Source of the DNA: Halorubrum kocurii JCM 14978
Lineage (GTDB): Archaea > Halobacteriota > Halobacteria > Halobacteriales > Haloferacaceae
Direction: 5' to 3'
Length of the DNA: 36,834 bases
Assembly: GCF_000337355.1 (NCBI RefSeq)
Contig: NZ_AOJH01000023.1
Span: forward strand, 3,652-40,485
Both the position numbers and the translations under genes were made by a program. Below are positions 24,099 through 33,469 of this stretch, piece after piece. The notes beneath the pieces were generated by a model. The model did not search any database, was not told the origin of the DNA, and saw nothing but the letters and a program-made list of their open reading frames with translations. Each line of letters starts with the position of its first letter. Positions within the stretch are counted from its first letter, which is position 1.

Positions 24099-25162
24099 GC
24101 GCCGACGACGCGACGGCCGACGCCGCCTACACCGCGAGCGTCGTCGGCGGCACCGGCTTCACCGGCGGCGAGCTGCTGCGGATCCTCTCGGGTCACCCCG
24201 ACTTCGAGGTCGTGCAGGCCACGTCGCGGTCGGCCGACAACATGACGATCGGCCGCTCGCACCCGAACCTGCGCGGGCTCGACCTGCGCTTTTCGGACCC
24301 GGACGATCTGGAGTCGGTCGACGTGCTGTTCTCGGCGACGCCCCACGGCGTCTCGATGGGGCAGATCGACGAGTACTTCGAGGCCGCCGACACGGTCGTC
24401 GACCTCTCGGCGGACTTCCGCCTGCCCGAGGCGGAGCTGTACGACGAGTGGTACGACGGCCACGAGTCGCCCGAGTACTTGGAGCGCGCGGAGTACGCGC
24501 TCCCCGAGATCAACCGCGACGGCCTCCCCGGCGCCGACCTGATCGCCGGCGGCGGCTGCAACGCGACCGCGACGATGCTCGGGCTCAAGCCCCTCGTCGA
24601 CGCGGGCGCGCTCGGCCCCGACGCGGGCGAGGTCGTCGTCGACGTGAAGGTGGGCTCCTCCGAGGGCGGCGCCGGCGGCGGCGCGGCCTCCTCGCACCCG
24701 GAGCGTTCGGGCGTCGTGCGCCCGTACGCTCCGACCGGCCACCGCCACGAGGCGGAGATCGAGGCGTACCTCGGCCTCGACGTCTCCTTCACGGTCCACG
24801 CGGTCGAGATGGTCCGCGGCGCGAGCGCGACCTGCCACGTCTTCCCCGACGAGCCCGTCTCGAAGGCGGACCTGTGGCAGGCGTACCGCGGCGCGTACGC
24901 CGACGAGCCGTTCATGCGGATCGTCTCCGGCGGGGGCGGCGTCTACCGCTACCCCGAGCCGAAGGCGGTCGCCGGCACCAACTACGGCGAGGTCGGCTTC
25001 GAGCTCGACCCCGGCAACCGGCGCGTCGTCGTCTTCTCGGCGATCGACAACATGATGAAAGGCTCCGCCGGACAGGCGGTCCACGCGGCGAACGTCGCCC
25101 TCGGACTGCCCGAAGACGCCGGTCTGGAGTTCCAGGGACTCCATCCCGTGGGATCGCCATGA
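24095..25162 (+). CDS. argC: LysW-gamma-glutamyl-phosphate reductase (ArgC/LysY)
   Basis: This NADPH enzyme reduces the LysW-bound glutamyl phosphate to the semialdehyde. The 355-residue protein has the nucleotide motif GGTGFTGGELLR, the catalytic Cys155 in GGGCNATATML (the LysY-like form of the ArgC active site), VKVGSSEGGAGGGA, HRHEAEIE with the active-site His, and the NMMKGSAGQAVHAAN end. It overlaps argX upstream and argB downstream by ATGA each. Confidence 0.95.
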   Translation: MSADDATADAAYTASVVGGTGFTGGELLRILSGHPDFEVVQATSRSADNMTIGRSHPNLRGLDLRFSDPDDLESVDVLFSATPHGVSMGQIDEYFEAADTVVDLSADFRLPEAELYDEWYDGHESPEYLERAEYALPEINRDGLPGADLIAGGGCNATATMLGLKPLVDAGALGPDAGEVVVDVKVGSSEGGAGGGAASSHPERSGVVRPYAPTGHRHEAEIEAYLGLDVSFTVHAVEMVRGASATCHVFPDEPVSKADLWQAYRGAYADEPFMRIVSGGGGVYRYPEPKAVAGTNYGEVGFELDPGNRRVVVFSAIDNMMKGSAGQAVHAANVALGLPEDAGLEFQGLHPVGSP

Positions 25163-26082
25163 GCGGAGAACAGTCCGGCGCTGGCGGCGCGCCCGCCGAC
25201 GAGCCTCCGGTCGTCGTCAAGATCGGCGGCGCGAAGGCGGTCGACCCGGCCGGCGCGGTCGGCGACGTGGCTCACCTCGCCGCCAACGGGCGGCGCGTCG
25301 TCGTCGTCCACGGCGGCTCGACGGTCGTCGACGAGGTCATCGAGCGGCTCGGCATGGAGCCCGAGTACGTCGAGTCCGCCTCCGGCGTCACCGGTCGGTT
25401 CACCGACGCGGAGACGATGGAGGCGTTCACGATGGCGATGGCGGGCAAGCTCAACACCGAGCTGACCGCGCAGTTCCGCGAGGCCGGCGTCGACGCGGTC
25501 GGCCTCTCCGGCGTCGACGGCGGGCTCCTCTCGGGGCCGCGCAAGTCGGCGGTCCGCGTGGTCGAGGACGGCAAGAAGAAGATCCGCCGCGGCGAGCACT
25601 CCGGCCGGATCGAGTCGGTCAACGCCGACCTGTTATCCGGGCTGCTCGCCGACGGCTACACCCCCGTCGTCTCGCCCCCGATGGAGGGAAAAGAGGGAGA
25701 CGGCGGCGTCACGCCCGTCAACACCGACGCGGATCGGGCTGCCGCCGCGGTCGCGGGCGCGCTCGGCGCGGACCTCGTCCTGCTGACGGACGTGGCGGGC
25801 GTGTACGCGGACCCCGACGATCCCGACACGCTGATCGAGTCGGCGGCGACGCCCGATGAACTGGCGGCGGTCGAGGACGCCGCCGAGGGGTTCATGGGCA
25901 AGAAGGTGATGGCCGCGAAAGAGGCGCTCTCGGGCGGCTCCGGGCGCGTCGTCGTCGCGGACGCGAACGTCAACGACCCCATCGTCGCCGCGCTCGGGGG
26001 CGCGGGGACGACGATCGAGCGGTCGGCGCTCGGTGACGACGCGGACGACGCGGCGGCCGAAACGGAGGGGGAGACCGCATGA
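25159..26082 (+). CDS. argB: LysW-bound glutamate kinase (ArgB/LysZ)
   Basis: It phosphorylates the gamma-carboxyl of LysW-bound glutamate. The 307-residue amino-acid kinase has VVVKIGGAK, VVHGGSTVVDEV (substrate loop), VSPPMEGKEGDGG and the ATP-site VLLTDVAGVYADP. It has short acidic extensions at both ends. The bacterial N-terminal helix linked to arginine feedback is not evident, so feedback by arginine cannot be assumed. It overlaps argC and argD by ATGA. Confidence 0.95.
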   Translation: MSGEQSGAGGAPADEPPVVVKIGGAKAVDPAGAVGDVAHLAANGRRVVVVHGGSTVVDEVIERLGMEPEYVESASGVTGRFTDAETMEAFTMAMAGKLNTELTAQFREAGVDAVGLSGVDGGLLSGPRKSAVRVVEDGKKKIRRGEHSGRIESVNADLLSGLLADGYTPVVSPPMEGKEGDGGVTPVNTDADRAAAAVAGALGADLVLLTDVAGVYADPDDPDTLIESAATPDELAAVEDAAEGFMGKKVMAAKEALSGGSGRVVVADANVNDPIVAALGGAGTTIERSALGDDADDAAAETEGETA

Positions 26083-27206
26083 GCGGCTTCGTCTTCTCCG
26101 AGAAGCCGATCGAGATCGCCTCGGGCGACGGCGTCCACGTCACGGACACGAACGGGACCGAGTACCTCGACTTCGGTGCGAGCTACGCGTGCACGCCCGT
26201 CGGCCACTGCCACCCCGAGGTCGTCGACGCCGCGACGAGCCAGCTGGAGGAGCTCATGTACGTGCAGGCGTCGTACCCGCACGCGGCGCGGACGGCGCTG
26301 TACGAGCGGCTCTCCGAGGCCGGCCCGGTCGACGTCGACAACGTGTGGCTCTGTAACTCCGGGACGGAGGCCAACGAGGCCGCCCTGAAGTTCGCCCGGC
26401 ACGCCACCGGGCGCGAGAAGATCGTCGCGACGACGCAGGGGTTCCACGGCCGGACGATGGGCGCGCTCGCGACCACCTGGAAGCAGAAGTACAAGCAGGG
26501 GTTCGAGCCGCTCGCCGGCGGCGTGGAGTTCGTCGAGTACGGCGACGCCGACGCGATGCGGGAGGCGATAGACGACGAGACTGCTGCAGTGATCTTGGAG
26601 CCCCTGCAGGGCGAGGGCGGGATCAACCCCGCAGACACCGAGTACCTACAGACGGTCCGCGTCGCGACGGCGACGTCGGGCGCGGCGATGATTCTGGACG
26701 AGATCCAGACCGGGCTCGGCCGCACCGGGTCGCTGTGGGCGGCCGAGAAGCACGACGTGGTGCCCGACGTGCTCACGACCGCGAAGGGGCTCGGCAGCGG
26801 GCTCCCGATCGGCGCGACGCTGTGTCGCGACTGGATCGCTGAGGACGCCGGCAACCACGGCTCGACGTTCTCCGGCGGTCCCGTCGTGTCGGCCGCCGCG
26901 GGGGCGACGCTCGACGTGATCGAGCGCGAGGACCTCTCCGCGCACGCCGACGAGATGGGGGCGTACCTCCGCGGACAGATCGAGGAGCGCCTCGGCGACG
27001 ACGTCCGCGACGTGCGGGGCGACGGCCTGATGATCGGCATCGAGGTGAAGCGCGGATCGAACCGGCTGCTGCGCGATCTGGCGATCGACCACCAGGTGCT
27101 CGCGCTGCCGGCGGGCCGGACCGTGCTGCGCCTGCTCCCGCCGCTGACGATCGAGCGCGAGCACGCCGACGCCGTGGTCGACGCGATCGCTGAGGTGATC
27201 GGCTGA
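26079..27206 (+). CDS. argD: LysW-semialdehyde aminotransferase (ArgD/LysJ)
   Basis: A class-III PLP aminotransferase that uses glutamate to aminate the LysW-bound semialdehyde, giving LysW-ornithine. The 375-residue protein has LCNSGTEANEAALKFAR, GFHGRTMGAL, LDEIQTGLGRTG and the PLP lysine Lys236 in TTAKGLGSGLPIGA. The length is normal. Its TGA shares one base with the argE ATG. Confidence 0.95.
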   Translation: MSGFVFSEKPIEIASGDGVHVTDTNGTEYLDFGASYACTPVGHCHPEVVDAATSQLEELMYVQASYPHAARTALYERLSEAGPVDVDNVWLCNSGTEANEAALKFARHATGREKIVATTQGFHGRTMGALATTWKQKYKQGFEPLAGGVEFVEYGDADAMREAIDDETAAVILEPLQGEGGINPADTEYLQTVRVATATSGAAMILDEIQTGLGRTGSLWAAEKHDVVPDVLTTAKGLGSGLPIGATLCRDWIAEDAGNHGSTFSGGPVVSAAAGATLDVIEREDLSAHADEMGAYLRGQIEERLGDDVRDVRGDGLMIGIEVKRGSNRLLRDLAIDHQVLALPAGRTVLRLLPPLTIEREHADAVVDAIAEVIG

Positions 27207-28375
27207 TGTCGACCGGGACGGAGCGTGAGCCGGAGGACTCTGCCGGCGAGTCGTCGTCGGCCGACGACTCCTCCGCGGCCGGGACCGACGTGGTTGCCGG
27301 CGGCGGCTACCCCGAGGCCTGCGACACCCCGGCCCGGAAGCTGCTGTACGACATGGTCTCCATCCCCTCGCCGTCCGGCGAGGAGGAGCAGGCCGCGAAG
27401 CGCCTCGTGGACTTCTTCGAGGCGAACGGTCGGGAGGCGTGGATCGACGAGGTCGGCAACGTCCGCGCGCCCGCCAGCGACGCCGTCCTCCTCACCTCCC
27501 ACGTCGACACCGTCCCGGGCGACATCCCGGTCGAGGTGAAACCGGCGGCGGAAGATGACGCGGTCGGCGAGCCCGGCGAACCCGTCCTCTGGGGGCGCGG
27601 GACCGTGGACGCCACGGGCCCGCTCGTCGCGATGGCGGTCGCGGCGGTCAAGACCGGCGTCTCCTTCGTCGGCGTCGCCGGCGAGGAGACGAACTCGCGG
27701 GGCGCCCGGTTCCTCGTCGAGGACCGCGACGCGCCCGAGGCCGTGGTGAACGGCGAGCCCTCCGGCTGGGACGGCGTCACCCTCGGCTACCGCGGCTTCC
27801 TCGCCGGGACGTACGTGAACACGAGCGAGTCCGGGCACACCTCCCGGCCGGAGCCGAACGCGATCCAGCACGCGATCGACTGGTGGCACGGCGTCGAGGA
27901 GACGTTCGAGCCCACCGACGAGGACACGCCCGTCTTCGAGCAGGTGACGACCAAGCCCGTCTCGGTCGACGGGGGCCTCACCGACGACGGACTCGCCGTC
28001 GAGGCGACGATGGACGTGCAGCTCCGCGTCCCGCCCAACCGGACGGTCGACGAGATCCACGAGCTGGCCGAGACGGAGCTGTCGACCGGCTCGGTCCACT
28101 GGAAGGAGCCGATCCCGCCGGTGATGGAGAGCCCGCGGACGGAGCTGGCCCGCGCGTTCCGCGTCGCGATCCGCGGCGCCGGCGGCGACGTCCGGCTGCT
28201 GCGCAAGACCGGGACGAGCGACATGAACCTGTTCGCGGCCGCGTGGGACTGCCCGATGGTCACCTACGGCCCCGGGAACTCCGACCTCGACCACGCGCCC
28301 GACGAGCGGCTCCCCCTCTCGGAGTTGGACCGCGCGACGGCAGTGTTGAGCGACGTCTGCCGGGACCGACCGTAG
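27206..28375 (+). CDS. argE: LysW-ornithine hydrolase (ArgE/LysK)
   Basis: An M20-type metallopeptidase that releases ornithine from LysW. The 389-residue protein has the metal-ligand motif LLTSHVDTVPGD (near 95-106), WGRGTVDATGPLVAM, the catalytic Glu pair in GEETNSRGARF (near 160) and the C-terminal KTGTSDMNLFAAAW. The first 35 residues are an acidic Ser/Asp/Glu-rich extension before the usual start. It ends the overlapping block; argF follows after 139 bp. Confidence 0.94.
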   Translation: MSTGTEREPEDSAGESSSADDSSAAGTDVVAGGGYPEACDTPARKLLYDMVSIPSPSGEEEQAAKRLVDFFEANGREAWIDEVGNVRAPASDAVLLTSHVDTVPGDIPVEVKPAAEDDAVGEPGEPVLWGRGTVDATGPLVAMAVAAVKTGVSFVGVAGEETNSRGARFLVEDRDAPEAVVNGEPSGWDGVTLGYRGFLAGTYVNTSESGHTSRPEPNAIQHAIDWWHGVEETFEPTDEDTPVFEQVTTKPVSVDGGLTDDGLAVEATMDVQLRVPPNRTVDEIHELAETELSTGSVHWKEPIPPVMESPRTELARAFRVAIRGAGGDVRLLRKTGTSDMNLFAAAWDCPMVTYGPGNSDLDHAPDERLPLSELDRATAVLSDVCRDRP

Positions 28376-28514
28376 GCGTCACGGTCGGTGCCGTGACGCC
28401 GCCTCCTTTTGAACCGGGCCGTTTCGCCGCCGACGACTGACCCAACTGTCACGGCACGCCAACCGCCGACGCACTGATCACCGACCCCACCGACCCCACA
28501 CCCACCATCCACCC

Positions 28515-29414
28515 ATGCCACTCGCCACCGACGACTTCCTCGACATCGACGACGTGACGCCAGCCGAACTGGACGCCCTGCTCGACCGCGCCGCCGCGAT
28601 GAAGGCGGGCGAGACCGACCCCCGACTCGGGGACGCAACGCTCGGGATGATCTTCGAGAAGCCCTCGACGCGCACCCGGGTCTCCTTCGAGACGGGGATG
28701 ACTCGACTGGGCGGCCACGCCATGTTCCTCGGCCCCGACGACATCCAACTCGGGCACGGCGAGCCCCTGAAGGACACCGCCCGCGTGCTCGGTCGGTACG
28801 TCGACGGGGTGATGGCTCGGCTGTTCGACCACGCCGACGTGGAGACGCTCGCCGCGTACGCCGACTGTCCCGTGATCAACGGGCTCACCGACGAGGCGCA
28901 CCCCTGTCAGACGCTCGCCGACCTCCTGACGATCCGCGAGACGGTCGGCGAGGACGCCACGGTCGCGTGGGTCGGCGACGGCAACAACGTCGGGCAGTCG
29001 TTCGTCGTCGGCGCGGCGATGGCCGGGATCGACGTGCGGGTCGCCACCCCCGCCGACTACGGGATGAACCCCGCCGTCTTCGACCGGGCCGCCGAGTTCG
29101 GCGCGGACGTGGCGCCGACGACGGACCCCGACGCCGCCGTCGACGGCGCCGACGTCGTCTACACGGATGTGTGGATCTCGATGGGACAGGAGGACCAGCG
29201 CGAGGAGAAGCTCGCCGCCTTCGACGGGTTCCAGGTGAACCGGGAGCTGCTGGCCGGCACCGACGCGACGGTGATGCACTGCCTCCCCGCGCACCGCGGC
29301 GAAGAAGTCACCGACGACGTGCTGGAGTCAGACCGCGCCCTCGTCTGGGACCAGGCCGAAAACCGGATGCACGCGCAGAACGCGCTGCTCGTCGAACTGC
29401 TCGGCGGGGAGTGA
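28515..29414 (+). CDS. argF: Ornithine carbamoyltransferase
   Basis: ArgF condenses ornithine and carbamoyl phosphate to citrulline. The 299-residue protein has the carbamoyl-phosphate loop STRTR (51-55), HPCQTLAD, VGDGNNVGQS, the ornithine-site DVWISMGQEDQ (SMG loop) and HCLPAHRGEE. The 139-bp gap before it contains a weak CCTTTTGAA box at 28405 and a C-rich, purine-poor stretch just before the ATG, so it may have its own promoter or be read from upstream. Confidence 0.96.
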   Translation: MPLATDDFLDIDDVTPAELDALLDRAAAMKAGETDPRLGDATLGMIFEKPSTRTRVSFETGMTRLGGHAMFLGPDDIQLGHGEPLKDTARVLGRYVDGVMARLFDHADVETLAAYADCPVINGLTDEAHPCQTLADLLTIRETVGEDATVAWVGDGNNVGQSFVVGAAMAGIDVRVATPADYGMNPAVFDRAAEFGADVAPTTDPDAAVDGADVVYTDVWISMGQEDQREEKLAAFDGFQVNRELLAGTDATVMHCLPAHRGEEVTDDVLESDRALVWDQAENRMHAQNALLVELLGGE

Positions 29415-29448
29415 GAGTGCGTCGGAATCTGATTGGGCAACGAGGCTA

Positions 29449-29728
29449 TTTATAAATAGATTCGCGGTGGCGCGCGCCCGTGAGCGGCCGTCAGGCCGCG
29501 AGCGGCGCCGCGCGAGGGAGTCGGTCGCCCGAGGGAAACGACGGGCGACCGACGAGGCTGGGGAGGTGTGAGGCGCGGTTGCGGTGCGGGACGGGAGGGA
29601 CTCAAAGGGGCAGTCGCGAGGACGAAGGTGGCCGCAGCAAGCACCGCAGCGAAGGAGCGCAAGCGACTGAGCGAGGCGCGCAGCAAGGCCCCCGAGTCCT
29701 CGCGACTGGGGCTTTGGAGGTCGTCACC
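29449..29728 (+). repeat. Structured non-coding repeat, copy B
   Basis: This occupies the convergent argF-tatC gap and is the counterpart of 3739-4070 in the opposite orientation. It begins inside a perfect 14-bp palindrome (29446-29459, containing TTTATAAA), followed by a hairpin GCGGCC-GTCA-GGCCGC (29484-29499), a 12-bp perfect stem at 29520-29531/29542-29553 with a 10-nt loop, then the shared GAGGCTGGGGAGGTGTGAGG block, GCGGTTGCGGTGCGG, ACTCAAAGGGG, GCAGCAAGCACCGCAGCGA and the end CTGGGGCTTTGGAGGTC. A second TTATAAATAT lies just outside at 29744-29753. The predicted start site from the TATA box (about 29480) falls just before the first hairpin, as in copy A. Confidence 0.75.
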
Positions 29729-29765
29729 GCGACAACGAATTGCTTATAAATATCCGATCCGCGGT

Positions 29766-31031
29766 CTAGTTCCCGGTCCAGCGCAGGATCGCCAGCGTCC
29801 CCTCGTACAGGACGATCATCGTGAGCGTCACGATGATCGGCGCCATCCCGGTCGGGTCAGGGCTGAACAGGAAGGCGATCCCGAGGAACGACCCCCAGAA
29901 GATCAGCCGCTTCGCCTCCAGCCATTCCCGGGTAACGAGGTTCATCATGATCGCGAGCATGATGAACAGCGGGATCTGGAACACGATCGCCATGAACGCG
30001 AGCATGATGACGATCAGGTTGAACGTCTCCGCGAGCCCGAACGCGATCGTCGCGGCGTCGGAGGTGTAGGTAGTGAAGTACGAGAAGATCGCGGGCAACA
30101 CGAGGAAGTGCGCGAACGCGATGCCGATCCCGCCGAGGACGAGGCTCGTCGGGACCGCCGCGAGGTAGTAGCGCCGCTCTTTCGGGTACAGTCCGGGCTT
30201 CATGAACCGGTAGGTCTGGTAGACGAACGCCGGCAGTCCGACCACGACGCCCGCGAGGCCGGCGACCTTCAGCCGCGTGAGCGGCAGCTCGAGGGGGCCG
30301 TACAGCCGCGGGCGGTTCTCCAGCGGCGCGGGGATGTGGTAGCTCCAGAAGTAGTTGATGAGCTCCGTCGACTCCGTCACCACGACCAGCGTCGCCAGCC
30401 CGCCGAAGAGGAAGACGACGGCGAGCCGCCGCATCATCTCCTCGATGTGGGCCGCGAGCGGCATCTCCTCGTCCGTCTCGGGCGCCTCGAGCCCCGCGAA
30501 CTCCTCGTCCGCGGCGTCCTCGCCGACGACTCTATCGTCCGCGGCCTCCTCGCCGACGACTCCCTCGCCCGCGACGCCGCCGTCCTCGACGGTCGGGGGT
30601 TCCGGGTCGTCGTCGCCGACGCCGGACGGCGCCTCTCGGAGATCCGGCTTTTCGCTGTCGTCGAGGTACTCCGCGCTCCCCGGCTCGTGCGCGTTGAACG
30701 TGCCCTCCGCGTCGTCCGCGTCGTCCGCGTCGTCCGCATCGTCTGCGTCGCTTGCGTCGTCCGCGTCATCCGCATCGTCCGCATCGTCCGCGTCATCCGC
30801 ATCGTCCGCGACCTCCGACGCGACCTCCGGAGACACCTCCGGCTCGACGGGTTCCGACTCGGTGTCGTCCCCGTTTCCGCCGCTGGCGGTTCGGTCGTCT
30901 CCGGCGGCACTTTCGGTCGTTTCGGTCGCCTCGTCGGTTTCGGCGTCGGCGCTGTCGACCGTCCCGTCGTCGGCGACCGAGCCGTCCTCGGGGGCCGAGG
31001 GCTCGTCACGCGACCGGTCCGAGTCGTCCAT
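29766..31031 (-). CDS. tatC: Sec-independent translocase TatC with a long acidic N-terminal extension
   Basis: TatC is the receptor for twin-arginine signal peptides, the main export route in haloarchaea. The 421-residue protein has a very acidic cytoplasmic extension of about 185 residues, including a run of Asp-Asp-Ala units, then the normal TatC core starting MPLAAHIEEMMRRL with six membrane helices, FVYQTYRFMKPGLYPKERR, and the conserved end IAFLFSPDPTGMAP. A CTATAG box (31057-31062, minus) is about 29 bp before the ATG. The second tatC gene diverges, 121 bp away. No tatA is in the window. Confidence 0.94.
   Translation of the reverse strand: MDDSDRSRDEPSAPEDGSVADDGTVDSADAETDEATETTESAAGDDRTASGGNGDDTESEPVEPEVSPEVASEVADDADDADDADDADDADDASDADDADDADDADDAEGTFNAHEPGSAEYLDDSEKPDLREAPSGVGDDDPEPPTVEDGGVAGEGVVGEEAADDRVVGEDAADEEFAGLEAPETDEEMPLAAHIEEMMRRLAVVFLFGGLATLVVVTESTELINYFWSYHIPAPLENRPRLYGPLELPLTRLKVAGLAGVVVGLPAFVYQTYRFMKPGLYPKERRYYLAAVPTSLVLGGIGIAFAHFLVLPAIFSYFTTYTSDAATIAFGLAETFNLIVIMLAFMAIVFQIPLFIMLAIMMNLVTREWLEAKRLIFWGSFLGIAFLFSPDPTGMAPIIVTLTMIVLYEGTLAILRWTGN
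30706..30811 (-). repeat. Tandem repeat coding for Asp-Asp-Ala units in tatC
   Basis: A roughly 9-bp unit (GCGTCGTCC and close variants on the plus strand) repeats about eleven times with few changes, coding for DDADDADDA-type sequence. It is in frame, so length changes by slippage keep tatC intact. Confidence 0.8.
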
Positions 31032-31056
31032 TCACTTCTTCTACGCAACCGGGTGA

Positions 31057-31062
31057 CTATAG
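31057..31062 (-). promoter_or_regulatory. TATA-like box of tatC
   Basis: CTATAG is centred about 29 bp from the ATG at 31031. The divergent tatC gene has only a weak GATAA at 31125-31129, about 26 bp before its ATG. Confidence 0.4.
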
Positions 31063-31152
31063 GCCTTTTCGGATAGCGGCGAGCGGCGGGCCGGCGTGCC
31101 GACGCGAACGCGGTCGAAAAGGTTGATAACGGCGACGGACTTCCACTCCCGT

Positions 31153-33369
31153 ATGGCGAGTGCCCTCGACGAGGATACCCAGCAGTCGCTCGCGGAGGGA
31201 CGCGAGTCGGCGAAGGCCTTCCTCCGGTCGGTCCAAAAAGACCTCCAGAAGGTCTTCGTCGTCTTCCTGCTGGGTTTCCTCGCGACGTTCTGGGCGCTCC
31301 GCGTGTTCATCTGGGACCGGCTCAGGGCGATCACCGAGTCGAACATGAACGCCGCGGTCGCCGCCGAGACGGACGTGATCGCGACGACCCCGTTCGAGGT
31401 GATCCTCCTGCAGGCGAAGATCGGGCTGATCGTCGGCGTGATCTTCGCGATTCCGCCCTTCATCTACGTCGCCCGCGACGAGCTCCGCGCCCGCGGAGCG
31501 TGGCCGCAGTCGCCGGTCGCGCGCTGGAAGCTCGCGGGGATCGGCCTGCTCGGAGTGGGTCTGTTCGCGGTCGGCGTCGCCTACGGCGTGTACGCCTTCT
31601 TCCCGATCATGTTCTCCTTCCTGGCCGGCTTCGGGCTGGAGGCCGGGCTCCAGCCCACCTACGGGATCGTGATGTGGACGGAGTTCATCGTCTTCCTCTC
31701 GCTCTCGTTCGGCCTCGCCGGGCAGATGCCGCTTTTGATCACCGGGCTCTCCTACTCGGGCATCGTTCAGTACGAGACGTTCCGCGACAAGTGGCGCTAC
31801 GCCGTCGTCGCCATCTTCGTCTTCGGCGCCGTGTTCTCGCCGCCCGACCCGTTCACCCAGCTGATGTGGGCGTTCCCGCTCATCGTCCTGTACGGGTTCA
31901 GCCTCTACCTCGCGAAGCTCGTCGTCACGGCCCAGCGGAGCTCCGACCGGATCGACGTGTTCGGCGCGGCTCGGAACCACTGGAACGTCGTCGGCGGCGC
32001 GGCCGTCCTCGGCGGCGGGCTGGTGTACGCGTTCTACGAGTACGGCGGCCGGACCGGCTTCAACGACCTCCTCCGCCTCGTCAACAGCGACTGGCGCTTC
32101 CTCGAGCCCGGCGCGGGCCTCGGCACTGACCCCGCGACCGCGGCCGCGATCTACGCCGCCGCGTGGGCCATCGTCTTCGTCGCTGTCGCGACGCTGTGGG
32201 CCGTCTACGCCGACCTCGACACGACGAGCGCGGGGTACCAGTACGGCGACCCGTCCGCGATCGACGTGAGCGAACTCGACGCGGCCGGCGTGCGAGCCGC
32301 CCCCGACGACGCCTTCGCAGAGATGGGCGAGGACGAGTCGCTCGCGCTCGCGCAGGCCGCGATCGACGACGACGACCCCGAGAAGGCGCAGGCGATCCTC
32401 GACCGGTTCGACGCGGTACACGAGGGCGACGGCGAGGGCGGTGACGGGGCAGGTACCGAAAGCGGGGACTCCGCGGGCGGCTCCGGCGACGACGACGGCC
32501 TGGTGGGCAACGTTCAGAACCGGACCTCCCGCGCCGGGTCGACGTTCCTCGCCGAGCTCACCGACGGGGACGAGGACGAGGCGGAAGACGACATCGGCGG
32601 CTACTACAAGGACCTCAGGTTCATCTTCGACTCGCTGCGGTCGCGCTCGTTCCGGCTCGTCGCCGTCTTCGGCGGCGTGATGGCGGCCGCGTTCACGTGG
32701 CTGTACCTCGGCGGGCTCGCGACCGTGCGCAACGACCTGGAGTCGCGCGTTCCGGCCCAGATCGAGGGCGGGATCAACATCATCACTCTCCATCCCGTCG
32801 AGGCGCTGATCTTCATGGTGAAGTTCTCGGTGCTGCTCGGGATCGTCGCCGTGTTCCCGGTCGCGCTCTACTACGCGTGGCCCGCCCTCCGCGAGCGCGG
32901 GTTCGTCGCCGGGCGCATCTATCAGGTGTACCTCTGGTCGGGCGCGCTGCTCGCCGGCCTGATCGGCGGCTTCGCGCTCGGCTACGCGTACATCGCGCCC
33001 GGGATCATCGGGTGGCTCGTCACGGACGCCGAGCTGGCGAACATGATCATCACCTACCAGGTGAGCGACTTCCTCTGGCTCGTCGTTTACACCACCGTCG
33101 GGATCGGGTTCCTCGCGGACATCCCCATCGCGATGGTCCTGCTGAACAACGCCGGCGTCCCGTACCAGGTCTTCCGGAGCCGCTGGCGCGAGGTCACCGT
33201 GGGGATCATGCTGTTCGCGGCGGTGTTCACCCCCGCCGACGTGATCACGATGATCCTCGCGACGCTCCCGCTGATGGCGGCGTACGGCCTCGGCGTCGGG
33301 GTCCTGTTCCTCGTCACGTTCGGCGGCCGGCGGAACCTCTCGCCGCCCTCGGAGATCGTCGAGCCCTGA
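31153..33369 (+). CDS. Double-domain Sec-independent translocase TatC (TatCt type)
   Basis: The protein has 738 residues with two TatC domains in one chain, a form known from haloarchaea. The first core (about 25-275) has RDELRARGAW, LSLSFGLAGQMPLLI and VFSPPDPFTQLMW. Then come two further hydrophobic segments and a long acidic cytoplasmic linker (about 350-495). The second core (about 500-735) has ALRERGFVAGRI and AVFTPADVITMILATLPL. About fourteen membrane segments are expected. I chose the ATG at 31153 (MASALDEDTQQ); the frame is open 19 codons further upstream. It ends 100 bp before uvrA. Confidence 0.94.
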   Translation: MASALDEDTQQSLAEGRESAKAFLRSVQKDLQKVFVVFLLGFLATFWALRVFIWDRLRAITESNMNAAVAAETDVIATTPFEVILLQAKIGLIVGVIFAIPPFIYVARDELRARGAWPQSPVARWKLAGIGLLGVGLFAVGVAYGVYAFFPIMFSFLAGFGLEAGLQPTYGIVMWTEFIVFLSLSFGLAGQMPLLITGLSYSGIVQYETFRDKWRYAVVAIFVFGAVFSPPDPFTQLMWAFPLIVLYGFSLYLAKLVVTAQRSSDRIDVFGAARNHWNVVGGAAVLGGGLVYAFYEYGGRTGFNDLLRLVNSDWRFLEPGAGLGTDPATAAAIYAAAWAIVFVAVATLWAVYADLDTTSAGYQYGDPSAIDVSELDAAGVRAAPDDAFAEMGEDESLALAQAAIDDDDPEKAQAILDRFDAVHEGDGEGGDGAGTESGDSAGGSGDDDGLVGNVQNRTSRAGSTFLAELTDGDEDEAEDDIGGYYKDLRFIFDSLRSRSFRLVAVFGGVMAAAFTWLYLGGLATVRNDLESRVPAQIEGGINIITLHPVEALIFMVKFSVLLGIVAVFPVALYYAWPALRERGFVAGRIYQVYLWSGALLAGLIGGFALGYAYIAPGIIGWLVTDAELANMIITYQVSDFLWLVVYTTVGIGFLADIPIAMVLLNNAGVPYQVFRSRWREVTVGIMLFAAVFTPADVITMILATLPLMAAYGLGVGVLFLVTFGGRRNLSPPSEIVEP

Positions 33370-33469
33370 CGAGGGGCGTCCGGATTCCCTCCCCTCCCTC
33401 GGTCGCCAGCGCCGTAGACCGCCGAGACCGACGGGTATTCCCGCGCGCGCACGCAACAGATGTGACAAG

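Noticed and set aside
26183..28294. Antisense open frame of about 700 codons over argD and argE
   Set aside because: The sense strand carries complete enzymes in an overlapping operon; the antisense product has no recognisable domain.
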